A stretch of 5,875 nucleotides of DNA from an uncultured Terriglobus sp. (GTDB taxonomy: Bacteria > Acidobacteriota > Terriglobia > Terriglobales > Acidobacteriaceae). The DNA is taken from NCBI GenBank assembly GCA_937871605.1, contig CALMRM010000172.1, forward strand, positions 1,532 through 7,406. Direction: 5' to 3'. The notes beneath the pieces are model-generated. The model worked only from the letters and a program-made list of their open reading frames with translations. It ran no database searches and was not told where the DNA came from. This document shows positions 1 through 5,875 of this stretch, piece by piece (the first letter of the stretch is position 1; the number at the start of each line of letters is the position of its first letter). Made by a program: the position numbers and the translations under genes.

Positions 1-130
1 TCTTCAATCGTGTTTAAGGCCAACAGGTAGAGCATCTCTGTAGAAGAGAGCAGCCGCCGTCAACACCACAAGGAGCTTGTTCAAAACCCGGAGTACCAAT
101 CTGCTCCTGGTTACCTACATCAAGTGTCGC

Positions 131-1636
131 TTAGGATGCGTTCCCTCGGGTATGGATCCAAGCCCTCACCGTAGCGCGCGTCCCTTCTGCTGCAAGCGAA
201 TGCATCGCCTTCTCCACTGCCTCTACAAAGGCTGAGTTCACGGGTAGCTGCTCGCCGAAGATAGTGCGCACCTGCAACACTGGGAGCGGTGACAGTCCGG
301 CTGAAGCCGCTAAAAGACTGAGTTCGCCTGCACGCGCATCTATAATTTCGAGCGGTAGGCCGCTCTCGTTGACGCCACGACCCAGGTAGAAAATCCAGGC
401 TGCAACTACAAGACTCAGCAGTTTCGTGCTGCCATGATTCGTGTTCAGCTCCGCAATGGAAGGCAGCAGCCACTTGGGATGCTTGGCCGATCCCTCGGAA
501 CAGATGCGGGTGACCTGGTCGTTGATGGTGGGATTGGAGAAGCGCTCCATCAGCGTACGCTTGTACTCCGTCACCGAGGTGCCCGGAATGACCGGCACAA
601 CGGGCGTGACCTCTTCCATGAAGGCTGCGATGAAGTCACGGAAGAGCGGGTCGGCCAGGATTTCGTGCACGTAGGTAAAGCCGGCGAGTGCGCCCAGGTA
701 GGCCATGGCGAGGTGGCTGCCGTTGAGCAGGCGCATCTTCATGATCTCGTAGGGTGCCACGTCCTGGATCATTTGCGCGCCTACCGTCTCCCACGCAGGT
801 CGGCCGTTGGGGAAGTGGTCCTCGATGACCCACTGGCGGAAGGGCTCCGCCACCACAGGCCAGGCATCCTCCACCTGGAAGCGCTCAGCCACAAAGGCGC
901 GGTCGGCGGCGGTGGTCACAGGGGTGATGCGGTCCACCATGCTGTTCGGGAAGGCGACGGTCTCTGCAATCCACTGCTGCAACGCCGGGGCGGCGAGGCC
1001 GGTGTAGCCGAGCAGCACACGGCGGGTGATGTCCCCGTTGCCCTGCAGGTTGTCGCACGACATGACGGTAAAGGCAGGCAGGCCGCGCTGGCGTCGACGG
1101 TCAAGCGCCGCTGCAATCAGTCCCATCGAGGTAGCCGGTGCTTCAGGATGCTGCACGTCGTACTGGATCGCGGCATGGTCGGCAAGAAACTCGCCGGTTC
1201 CCTCATCGAGAAAGTAGCCACCCTCGGTAATGGTCAGCGACACGATGCGCGTCTCCAGTGCGGCCATGCGCTCGATCACCGCCTCCCGCTCGCTGGGCGC
1301 GTGCAGCGAGTCCACCATCGAGCCGATCACACGAGCCGTTTGCCCGGCCGCGCTGCGCTCCACCAGCGTGTACAGGCAATCCTGGCCACAGAGCGCATCG
1401 CGCATGCGGATGTCCGCCGGCAGCACGCCCACACCGCACTCGCCCCAGCGTTCATTGCCCGGCACTGCCAGCAGGTCGTCCAGGTAGAGCGCCTGGTGCG
1501 CGCGGTGGAACCCACCCACACCGATGTGCACCGTGTGCTGCTGCAGCGCATCACGCCGGTACGCGGGGACGCGCACCTCTGGCGACAGGTTGTGCAGATT
1601 CGATTCGCTCAGCTTAATTGCAGAAGTGCCACTCAT
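131..1636 (-). CDS. mtlD: Mannitol 2-dehydrogenase family protein (polyol dehydrogenase)
   Basis: This 501-residue protein is a cytoplasmic NAD(P)-dependent oxidoreductase that probably oxidises mannitol, or a related polyol such as sorbitol or arabinitol, to the ketose. Its length fits the long-chain mannitol dehydrogenase family. The Rossmann loop IGVGGFHRAHQ is at residues 38-48, TITEGGY at 135-141 and SCDNLQGNG at 193-201. Residues 227-239 (VAFPNSMVDRITP) match the mannitol dehydrogenase signature. The catalytic K-x5-N-x2-H pattern is K300, N305, H308. From memory of the Pseudomonas fluorescens enzyme (N191, D230, K295, N300, H303), all five fall at a constant offset of 5. These residues are shared with fructuronate and tagaturonate reductases, so the transporter next door is the main argument for a polyol. 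The ATG start is preceded by GGAG five bases upstream, and the gene begins 11 bp after the ATPase stop, so it is probably cotranscribed with it. The family is certain; the exact substrate and cofactor are not. Confidence 0.93.
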   Translation of the reverse strand: MSGTSAIKLSESNLHNLSPEVRVPAYRRDALQQHTVHIGVGGFHRAHQALYLDDLLAVPGNERWGECGVGVLPADIRMRDALCGQDCLYTLVERSAAGQTARVIGSMVDSLHAPSEREAVIERMAALETRIVSLTITEGGYFLDEGTGEFLADHAAIQYDVQHPEAPATSMGLIAAALDRRRQRGLPAFTVMSCDNLQGNGDITRRVLLGYTGLAAPALQQWIAETVAFPNSMVDRITPVTTAADRAFVAERFQVEDAWPVVAEPFRQWVIEDHFPNGRPAWETVGAQMIQDVAPYEIMKMRLLNGSHLAMAYLGALAGFTYVHEILADPLFRDFIAAFMEEVTPVVPVIPGTSVTEYKRTLMERFSNPTINDQVTRICSEGSAKHPKWLLPSIAELNTNHGSTKLLSLVVAAWIFYLGRGVNESGLPLEIIDARAGELSLLAASAGLSPLPVLQVRTIFGEQLPVNSAFVEAVEKAMHSLAAEGTRATVRAWIHTRGNAS

Positions 1637-1647
1637 AAAAACTCCAC

Positions 1648-2724
1648 TCAGGAGATGCGTTGACCGGTTGCGTCGAACAGGTGCAGGAAGTCAGTGTCTA
1701 GTGCGAGGCGTACCGTCTCTTCTGGATCGATTTTGCTCTCGCCACTCACGCGTACGGTCAACACCTCGCCCGAGTTGGCCTGCAGAGACACATAGCTTTC
1801 ACTGCCAAGGTGCTCCACCAGGTTGACCTGAGCGCCGATGCTGCCCTCTACGCCAAGGCTGATGTGCTCCGGTCGGATGCCGAGGGTGATCGTATCTCCA
1901 ATGCCCAGTGCGGAGGCAGGCAGAGGCGCGTGGATCGTCGTACCGTCGGTGAGTGTCATGGCCATGCCCGTCTCGCTCACGCTCGTCACCGTCGCGGTCA
2001 GAAAGTTCATGCGAGGCGAGCCGATGAAGCCGGCGACGAACAGGTTCCTCGGGGATCGGTAGAGTTCCATCGGCGTGCCCACCTGCTCCACGACGCCAGC
2101 CTGCAGCACCACGATGCGGTCGGCCATGGTCATGGCTTCCACCTGGTCGTGGGTCACGTAAATCATCGTTGCCTTTAGTTCGCGGTGTAGCTTCGTCAGC
2201 TCCTGCCGCATGCGTACACGGAGCGCGGCGTCAAGGTTCGAGAGCGGTTCGTCAAAGAGAAACACCCGCGGATGCCGCACGATGGCCCGGCCAATCGCAA
2301 CACGCTGCCGCTGTCCACCAGACAGGTCCTTCGGCTTGCGGTCAAGCAGCGGCTCCAAATGCAGAATGCGAGCCGCCTCCATCACCTTGGCTTCGCGTTC
2401 GGCCCTGCGAACGCCAGCTAGCTTCAGGCTGAACGACATATTCTCCGCCACAGTCATATGCGGATACAGCGCGTAACTTTGAAAGACCAGCGCCAGCCCA
2501 CGCTTGGCGGCGGGCACGTCGTTGACGCGCTGCCCATCAATCCGCAGTTCGCCGGAGGTGATCTCTTCCAGGCCGGCAATCATGCGCAGCAGGGTAGACT
2601 TGCCGCAGCCGGACGGGCCAACAAAGACTGTCAGCTCCTGATCGCGCACCGTGAGATCGATGCCCTTGATGATCTCGGTCGAGTTGTAACTCTTACGCAG
2701 TTGCTGCAGATCTACCGTCGCCAT
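1648..2724 (-). CDS. mtlK: Polyol/sugar ABC transporter ATP-binding protein (MalK/UgpC type)
   Basis: This 358-residue ATPase hydrolyses ATP at the inner face of the membrane to drive import through the two permeases encoded just upstream. All nucleotide-binding motifs are intact: Walker A GPSGCGKST at residues 36-44, Q-loop Q82 (FQSYALYPHM), signature LSGGQRQR at 134-141, Walker B VFLFDEP at 154-160, D-loop SNLDA at 162-166 and switch histidine H192 (THDQVEA). The C-terminal part (about 235-355) is the TOBE/regulatory region of the MalK group, with GIRPEH at 282-287 and VEHLGSESYV at 303-312. Length is normal for the group. The ATG start has a strong ribosome binding site, AAGGGAG, four bases upstream and lies 12 bp after the permease stop. 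MalK-type ATPases are often assigned to maltose or glycerol-3-phosphate; the neighbouring dehydrogenase and permease type make a polyol more likely. In Rhodobacter the symbol mtlK denotes the dehydrogenase, so the symbol here follows the Pseudomonas usage. Confidence 0.95.
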   Translation of the reverse strand: MATVDLQQLRKSYNSTEIIKGIDLTVRDQELTVFVGPSGCGKSTLLRMIAGLEEITSGELRIDGQRVNDVPAAKRGLALVFQSYALYPHMTVAENMSFSLKLAGVRRAEREAKVMEAARILHLEPLLDRKPKDLSGGQRQRVAIGRAIVRHPRVFLFDEPLSNLDAALRVRMRQELTKLHRELKATMIYVTHDQVEAMTMADRIVVLQAGVVEQVGTPMELYRSPRNLFVAGFIGSPRMNFLTATVTSVSETGMAMTLTDGTTIHAPLPASALGIGDTITLGIRPEHISLGVEGSIGAQVNLVEHLGSESYVSLQANSGEVLTVRVSGESKIDPEETVRLALDTDFLHLFDATGQRIS

Positions 2725-2728
2725 GGCG

Positions 2729-2735
2729 CTCCCTT
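2729..2735 (-). promoter_or_regulatory. Strong ribosome binding site of the ATPase gene
   Basis: AAGGGAG on the minus strand lies four bases before the ATG of the ATPase gene and inside the 12-bp gap after the permease stop. It is the most consensus-like Shine-Dalgarno site in the operon, which contrasts with the first permease gene, where none is apparent. Confidence 0.6.
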
Positions 2736-2736
2736 G

Positions 2737-3561
2737 TTATTTGACCGCACCAAAGGTAAGGCCGCGCACCAGCTGCTTCTGGCTGGCCCATCCCAGGACC
2801 AGAATAGGTGCTATGGCCATGGTGGACGCCGCGGAAAGCTTTGCGTAAAAGAGTCCTTCAGGGCTCGAGAACGAAGCAATAAACGCCGTGAGTGGAGCAG
2901 CCCTGGACGTGGTGAGAGTCAGGCTCCAGAACGCCTCATTCCACGTGAGAATCACCGCCAGGAGGCTGGTGGAAACAATGCCCGGCATCGATAACGGCAG
3001 CAGCAGGTTGTACACCTCGCGCAGCGGTCCTGCGCCGTCCATGCGCCCCGCCTCCAGCACCTCTCGCGGCACTTCCTTGAAAAAGGTGTAGAGCATCCAG
3101 ATCACGACGGGCAGGATGCCCAGAGCGTCCACCAGCAGGAGGCCCGTGCGTGTATCCAGCAGGCCGGTATCGCGAAAGAGCAGGTAGACCGGCACCAGCA
3201 CGCCGACCGAAGGCATCATTTTGGTCGACAGCATCCACAGCAGCGTACCGCGGGTGCGGCGCGTGGGCATAAAGGCCATGGCGTACGCCGCGGGGATCCC
3301 TAGCAGCAGCGCCAGCAACGTGGAGCCGAAAGAGACGACCACGCTATTCCAGGCGAAGCGCAGATACTTTGCCTGCTCCTGCACGGCAACGTAGTTGTTT
3401 AGCGACACGTGCGTGAAGAGGTGCGGCACGCGCGAAATCGCTTCCGTCTCGCTCTTCAAGCTGGTCAGCACCATCCAGATCACCGGAAAGGCAATCACCA
3501 GTGCGACACTCCAGCCCAGCAGGGTCAGAAGTAGCTTGCGCGAAGTAGAGGGCGTAATCAT
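2737..3561 (-). CDS. mtlG: Polyol/sugar ABC transporter permease, MalG type
   Basis: This 274-residue inner-membrane protein is the second channel subunit of the importer. It shows about six hydrophobic segments (roughly residues 10-33, 71-97, 107-130, 140-162, 195-216 and 244-262). The cytoplasmic EAA loop that docks on the ATPase is at about 167-190, with EAGRMDGAG followed by LLLPL. The N-terminus has the MalG-like pattern of one membrane helix ending in W-M-x-x-T-S-L-K (residues 29-36), followed by a periplasmic stretch naming N-N-Y (55-57). The length fits the family. The ATG start is in the same reading frame as the upstream permease but separated by 45 bp that contain tandem repeat units and extra stop codons. 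Its ribosome binding site is only AGAG-like and lies inside the edge of the repeat. It is followed 12 bp later by the ATPase gene. The role as a binding-protein-dependent permease is certain; polyol specificity is inferred from context. Confidence 0.94.
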   Translation of the reverse strand: MITPSTSRKLLLTLLGWSVALVIAFPVIWMVLTSLKSETEAISRVPHLFTHVSLNNYVAVQEQAKYLRFAWNSVVVSFGSTLLALLLGIPAAYAMAFMPTRRTRGTLLWMLSTKMMPSVGVLVPVYLLFRDTGLLDTRTGLLLVDALGILPVVIWMLYTFFKEVPREVLEAGRMDGAGPLREVYNLLLPLSMPGIVSTSLLAVILTWNEAFWSLTLTTSRAAPLTAFIASFSSPEGLFYAKLSAASTMAIAPILVLGWASQKQLVRGLTFGAVK

Positions 3562-3566
3562 GTCTC

Positions 3567-3630
3567 TGCTCTAGAAATCCAGGTTGCTCTAGGTATTCAA
3601 GTTGTTTTAGGTATCCAGGTTGCGTGCAAA
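3567..3630 (-). repeat. Imperfect 18-bp tandem repeat across the permease-permease junction
   Basis: On the plus strand, unit 3577-3594 (ATCCAGGTTGCTCTAGGT) and unit 3595-3612 (ATTCAAGTTGTTTTAGGT) agree at 14 of 18 positions, and all four differences are transitions. Unit 3613-3630 matches the first for its initial 11 bases (ATCCAGGTTGC) and then diverges. A partial fourth copy at 3567-3574 (TGCTCTAG) matches 3585-3592. On the minus (coding) strand each unit carries a stop codon in the same frame: TAA at 3607-3609, TAG at 3589-3591 and TAG at 3571-3573. The rightmost unit encodes the final residues of the first permease, so the array looks like a local duplication of that gene's 3' end. Confidence 0.8.
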
Positions 3631-4491
3631 GGATCGCAGAAGAAAGAACGCCAGAACATTGGCAAGCACGATGGCCAACAGCCCCGCGACGGCGGCTCCG
3701 CCGATGTCGTATTCCATCAGCACGTAGCGGTAGATCAGGAAGGACAAATTCGTGGAAGCAAAGCCCGGCCCGCCGGAGCTGGTCACGTAGATCTCCGCAA
3801 ATATGCCGAGGATGAAAATGGTTTCGATCATCGTTGTCGCGGCTACGGCGCGGCCAAGGTGCGGCCAGACGATGTAGCGGAACATGGCAATGGGCCCGGC
3901 ACCGTCCATGCGTGCGGCCTCCTTGCGTTCCGCGTCGAGCGACTGGATTGCGGTCAGCAGCGTGAGCACGGCGAAGGGCAGCCACTCCCACGAAACGATG
4001 ATGATGATGGAGGTGAGCGGCGCAACGGCAAACCAGTCGATCGGCTGCAGGCCCACCGAACGCATCAGGAAGGCGAGAAAGCCGTTGTCTGGATGCATCA
4101 TCATGTTCTTCCAAAGCAACGCACTCACGGTCGGCATCACAAAGAACGGTGCCAGCATCAGCACGCGGGCGAAGCCTCGGCCATAGAACTCCTGATCCAG
4201 CAGAATCGCAATCAGTGTACCCAGGCTGATGGTGATCACCAGCACCGAACCGAGCAGCAGAACGGTGTTCCACACGGCCAGACCAAGGCCAGGGTCGCTG
4301 AGGAGATAGCGGTAGTTGCCCAGACCATCGAAGCCGGTGCGGCTAGGATTCATTAGGTTGTAGCGCCGCAAGGAAAACCACAGCGTGACGATCAGCGGCA
4401 GCACGGACCACAGCAGCAGCATCACAATGGCGGGTAGCGTAAGCAGGCGGCCCCGAGGCCCTCTGCTCCGCAGCGGTGGATCGAGCGCCAC
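3607..4491 (-). CDS. mtlF: Polyol/sugar ABC transporter permease, MalF type
   Basis: This 294-residue inner-membrane protein is the first channel subunit. Hydrophobic segments lie at about residues 16-40, 71-98, 107-129, 158-182, 217-238 and 263-288. The EAA loop is KEAARMDGAGPIAMFRYIVWP at about 190-210. The segment IYVTSSGGPGFASTNLSFLIY (234-254) resembles the GGPG-x-A-T-x-N-L-x-x-L-I-Y stretch I associate with mannitol/sorbitol permeases. Translation appears to begin at GTG (4489-4491), giving a typical basic, proline-rich N-terminus before the first helix. No convincing ribosome binding site precedes this GTG. There is no ATG, GTG or TTG in frame in the gap upstream, so the start is the best available but less certain than for the other genes. 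It begins 29 bp after the binding-protein stop. The last five codons (NLDT plus stop) lie in one unit of the 18-bp repeat that continues into the gap before the next permease. Confidence 0.93.
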   Translation of the reverse strand: MALDPPLRSRGPRGRLLTLPAIVMLLLWSVLPLIVTLWFSLRRYNLMNPSRTGFDGLGNYRYLLSDPGLGLAVWNTVLLLGSVLVITISLGTLIAILLDQEFYGRGFARVLMLAPFFVMPTVSALLWKNMMMHPDNGFLAFLMRSVGLQPIDWFAVAPLTSIIIIVSWEWLPFAVLTLLTAIQSLDAERKEAARMDGAGPIAMFRYIVWPHLGRAVAATTMIETIFILGIFAEIYVTSSGGPGFASTNLSFLIYRYVLMEYDIGGAAVAGLLAIVLANVLAFFLLRSFARNLDT

Positions 4492-4520
4492 CGCTGAAGT
4501 GGGGTGAGCCGTTGTTGAGC

Positions 4521-5846
4521 TCAGCGCTCCACCCCCATGCGCTTCACGACACGCTCCGTTGCGGCCTGCGCCTTGTGCAATCCCTCATCGACTGCGATGT
4601 TCCCCACCAGTACGGCGGCGATCACTTGCCCGACCTGGTTGCCAATCGTCGGGAACGCTGGCAGAACGATGCACTGAATGCCGGTATAGGGCACGGGTTT
4701 GAGCGTAGGTTTGAGCGGGTCGGCAGCCAGGATCGACCGGTACACCAGCCCGGCAAAGGGTGCGCTGGCCAGGTACTGCGGCTGCTCGTAGGTGGAGCGG
4801 CGCGTGCCCGGTGGTACCGCAGCCCAGCCGTACCGGTCCGCGATAAGGCGAATGTACTCCCTCGATGTCGCCCACTGCACGAAAGCCGCGGCTGCCTCAG
4901 GATGACGCGTTGCGGATGGCACACCCAAACCCCAAAACCAAAGCCACTGTGCGCCGCGCGGCGTGATGGCCTCTGGAGCAGGCGCAAAGCCAACCGTGTT
5001 CGCCACCAGTGACTGCTTCGGGTTGGAGAGCGTGCCGGCCGCGACTGTTGCGTCGATCCACATACCACAGCGGCCGTTCTCAAAGAGCGTGAGCGACTCG
5101 TTAAAGCCATTGGAACTGCTGCCGGGTGGCCCATACTTCTGTAGAAGATCTATGTAGGTCGAGAGTGCGTTGTGCCACTCCGGCGAGTCGAGTTGCGGCT
5201 TCCAGGCCTCGTCGAACCACCGGCCGCCAAACGTGTTCGCCATCGTGGAGATAAAGGCCATGTTCTCGCCCCAGCCGGGCTTGCCGCGCAGGCAGACGCC
5301 GTATGTACCCTTGGCCGGGTCGTGCAGCGCTTTGGCAAAACGCAGGATGTCCTGGTAGGTCGGCTGCGCAGGCATCTGCAGCCCCGCTGCCACGAACAGG
5401 TCCTTGCGGTAGTAGGTGAGGGAACTTTCTGCGTAGAACGGCAACGCATACAAGTGGCCCCGGTCTGATGCCGCATCCCGAATAGGCTTCAGCAGGTCAT
5501 CTATCCCGTAAGCCGGTGCCAGCCTCCCTTCCAACGGCAACAGCCATCCACGCCTGCCCCAGATCGGTGCCTCCAGCGGACCGATGGTGACCACGTCGTA
5601 CTGGCCGCCGTGCGTCGCCGCGTCCGTCGTGGTCTTCTGCCGAAGAATGTTCTCTTCCAGCACCACCCAGTCGAGCTTGATGTCAGGGTGTTGCCGTTCG
5701 AACTCAGCTGAAAGGCGCTGCATCACCACCATATCCTCGTTGTTCACGGTCGCGATCGTGAGCGTCGTCTGTGCCTGCATGGCCAGTGACCCACAAAACA
5801 CCGATGCGATCAGGCCAAGAAAAGCTTGGTCAAGACGCTTGGACAC
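4521..5846 (-). CDS. mtlE: Polyol/sugar ABC transporter substrate-binding protein (mannitol/sorbitol type)
   Basis: This is the extracytoplasmic receptor of the importer, about 441 residues, of the family 1 solute-binding proteins. A Sec signal peptide is visible: a basic start (SKR), a hydrophobic core at about residues 8-22 and a cleavage region around GSLAMQAQ. The mature protein opens with TLTIATVNNEDMVVMQRL, close to the start I recall for polyol-binding MtlE/SmoE proteins. LPFYAESSLTYYRKDL (135-150), CLRGKPGWGENMA (185-197), PGSSSNGFNES (241-251) and PYTGIQ (386-391) also look like that group. A cysteine in the signal peptide (SVFC) does not form a proper lipobox, so it is probably not a lipoprotein. 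Three other cysteines (185, 260, 392) fall in the mature part. I chose GTG at 5844-5846 because AGAGG lies seven bases upstream. An in-frame GTG at 5868-5870 would add eight residues, and the frame remains open to the window edge, so a longer N-terminus is possible. Confidence 0.92.
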   Translation of the reverse strand: MSKRLDQAFLGLIASVFCGSLAMQAQTTLTIATVNNEDMVVMQRLSAEFERQHPDIKLDWVVLEENILRQKTTTDAATHGGQYDVVTIGPLEAPIWGRRGWLLPLEGRLAPAYGIDDLLKPIRDAASDRGHLYALPFYAESSLTYYRKDLFVAAGLQMPAQPTYQDILRFAKALHDPAKGTYGVCLRGKPGWGENMAFISTMANTFGGRWFDEAWKPQLDSPEWHNALSTYIDLLQKYGPPGSSSNGFNESLTLFENGRCGMWIDATVAAGTLSNPKQSLVANTVGFAPAPEAITPRGAQWLWFWGLGVPSATRHPEAAAAFVQWATSREYIRLIADRYGWAAVPPGTRRSTYEQPQYLASAPFAGLVYRSILAADPLKPTLKPVPYTGIQCIVLPAFPTIGNQVGQVIAAVLVGNIAVDEGLHKAQAATERVVKRMGVER

Positions 5847-5853
5847 TGATCGA

Positions 5854-5858
5854 CCTCT
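5854..5858 (-). promoter_or_regulatory. Ribosome binding site deciding the start of the binding-protein gene
   Basis: On the minus strand AAAAGAGG is followed by seven bases (TCGATCA) and then GTG at 5846. The AGAGG core and its spacing fit a Shine-Dalgarno site, and this favours 5846 over the alternative GTG at 5870. Only five bases are visible upstream of 5870, so a site for that start cannot be judged. Confidence 0.6.
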
Positions 5859-5875
5859 TTTCAGAAGCACATGGC

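Noticed and set aside
18..101. tRNA-like fragments (GGTAGAGC and GTTCAAAAC) on the plus strand
   Set aside because: The bases flanking the TTCAAAA loop (GCTTG and CCCGG) do not pair as a T-stem, and no acceptor or anticodon stem can be formed, so this is a chance resemblance.
71..108. Inverted repeat AGGAGC (71-76) and GCTCCT (103-108) after the dehydrogenase gene, considered as a terminator
   Set aside because: The stem is only six base pairs with a 26-base loop, and no T-run follows on the minus strand, so it does not look like an intrinsic terminator.
434..1663. Open reading frame of 409 codons on the plus strand, antisense to the dehydrogenase gene
   Set aside because: It lies opposite a gene with intact family motifs and catalytic residues. 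Its translation is rich in His, Arg, Gln and Ala with no recognisable domain, which is typical of the shadow frame of a GC-rich gene.
2458..2994. Open reading frame of 178 codons on the plus strand across the ATPase-permease junction
   Set aside because: It is antisense to well-supported coding sequence, low in hydrophobic segments, and without a recognisable motif or ribosome binding site.
3997..4009. Short GAT trinucleotide run (four copies) in the first permease gene
   Set aside because: It simply encodes consecutive isoleucines in a membrane helix and is too short to stand out as a repeat.
3344..4273. Open reading frame of 309 codons on the minus strand in another frame, spanning both permease genes and reading through the 18-bp repeat
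   Set aside because: It overlaps two permeases with clear membrane segments and EAA loops, its translation has no domain, and it does not join the two permeases into a fusion. Only the repeat it crosses is worth noting.

Overview
The window holds one tightly packed operon on the minus strand, read from the right edge to the left: a polyol (mannitol/sorbitol-type) ABC importer followed by a long-chain mannitol dehydrogenase family enzyme. Gene order is substrate-binding protein (4521-5846), permease (3607-4491), second permease (2737-3561), ATPase (1648-2724) and dehydrogenase (131-1636). This is the mtlEFGK-mtlD order I know from Pseudomonas fluorescens, and it resembles the smo/mtl polyol operon of Rhodobacter. 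Gaps between genes are 29, 45, 12 and 11 bp, and no gene lies on the plus strand.

How it works together: the exported binding protein captures a sugar alcohol outside the inner membrane and delivers it to the two-permease channel. The ATPase dimer powers import, and the dehydrogenase oxidises the polyol in the cytoplasm to a ketose, for example mannitol to fructose. No sugar kinase and no regulator is visible. They would have to lie beyond the edges or elsewhere in the genome. The operon promoter is also not visible, because the first gene begins about 30 bases from the right edge.

Organism: a Gram-negative bacterium of fairly high GC content is suggested by the Sec-type signal peptide on the binding protein, the base composition and the GTG starts. 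A signal peptide ending in Ala-Gln-rich sequence is reminiscent of Acidobacteriota, but a proteobacterium is not excluded, so the assignment is weak.

Region by region: 1-130 is less GC-rich, non-coding or edge sequence with no convincing gene or terminator; 131-5846 is the operon; 5847-5875 is the leader of the first gene with a good ribosome binding site. The one unexpected structure is a short imperfect 18-bp tandem repeat spanning the end of the first permease gene and the gap to the second. It repeats an in-frame stop codon three times. Otherwise this is a recognisable catabolic operon, and I see no sign of a new kind of system.
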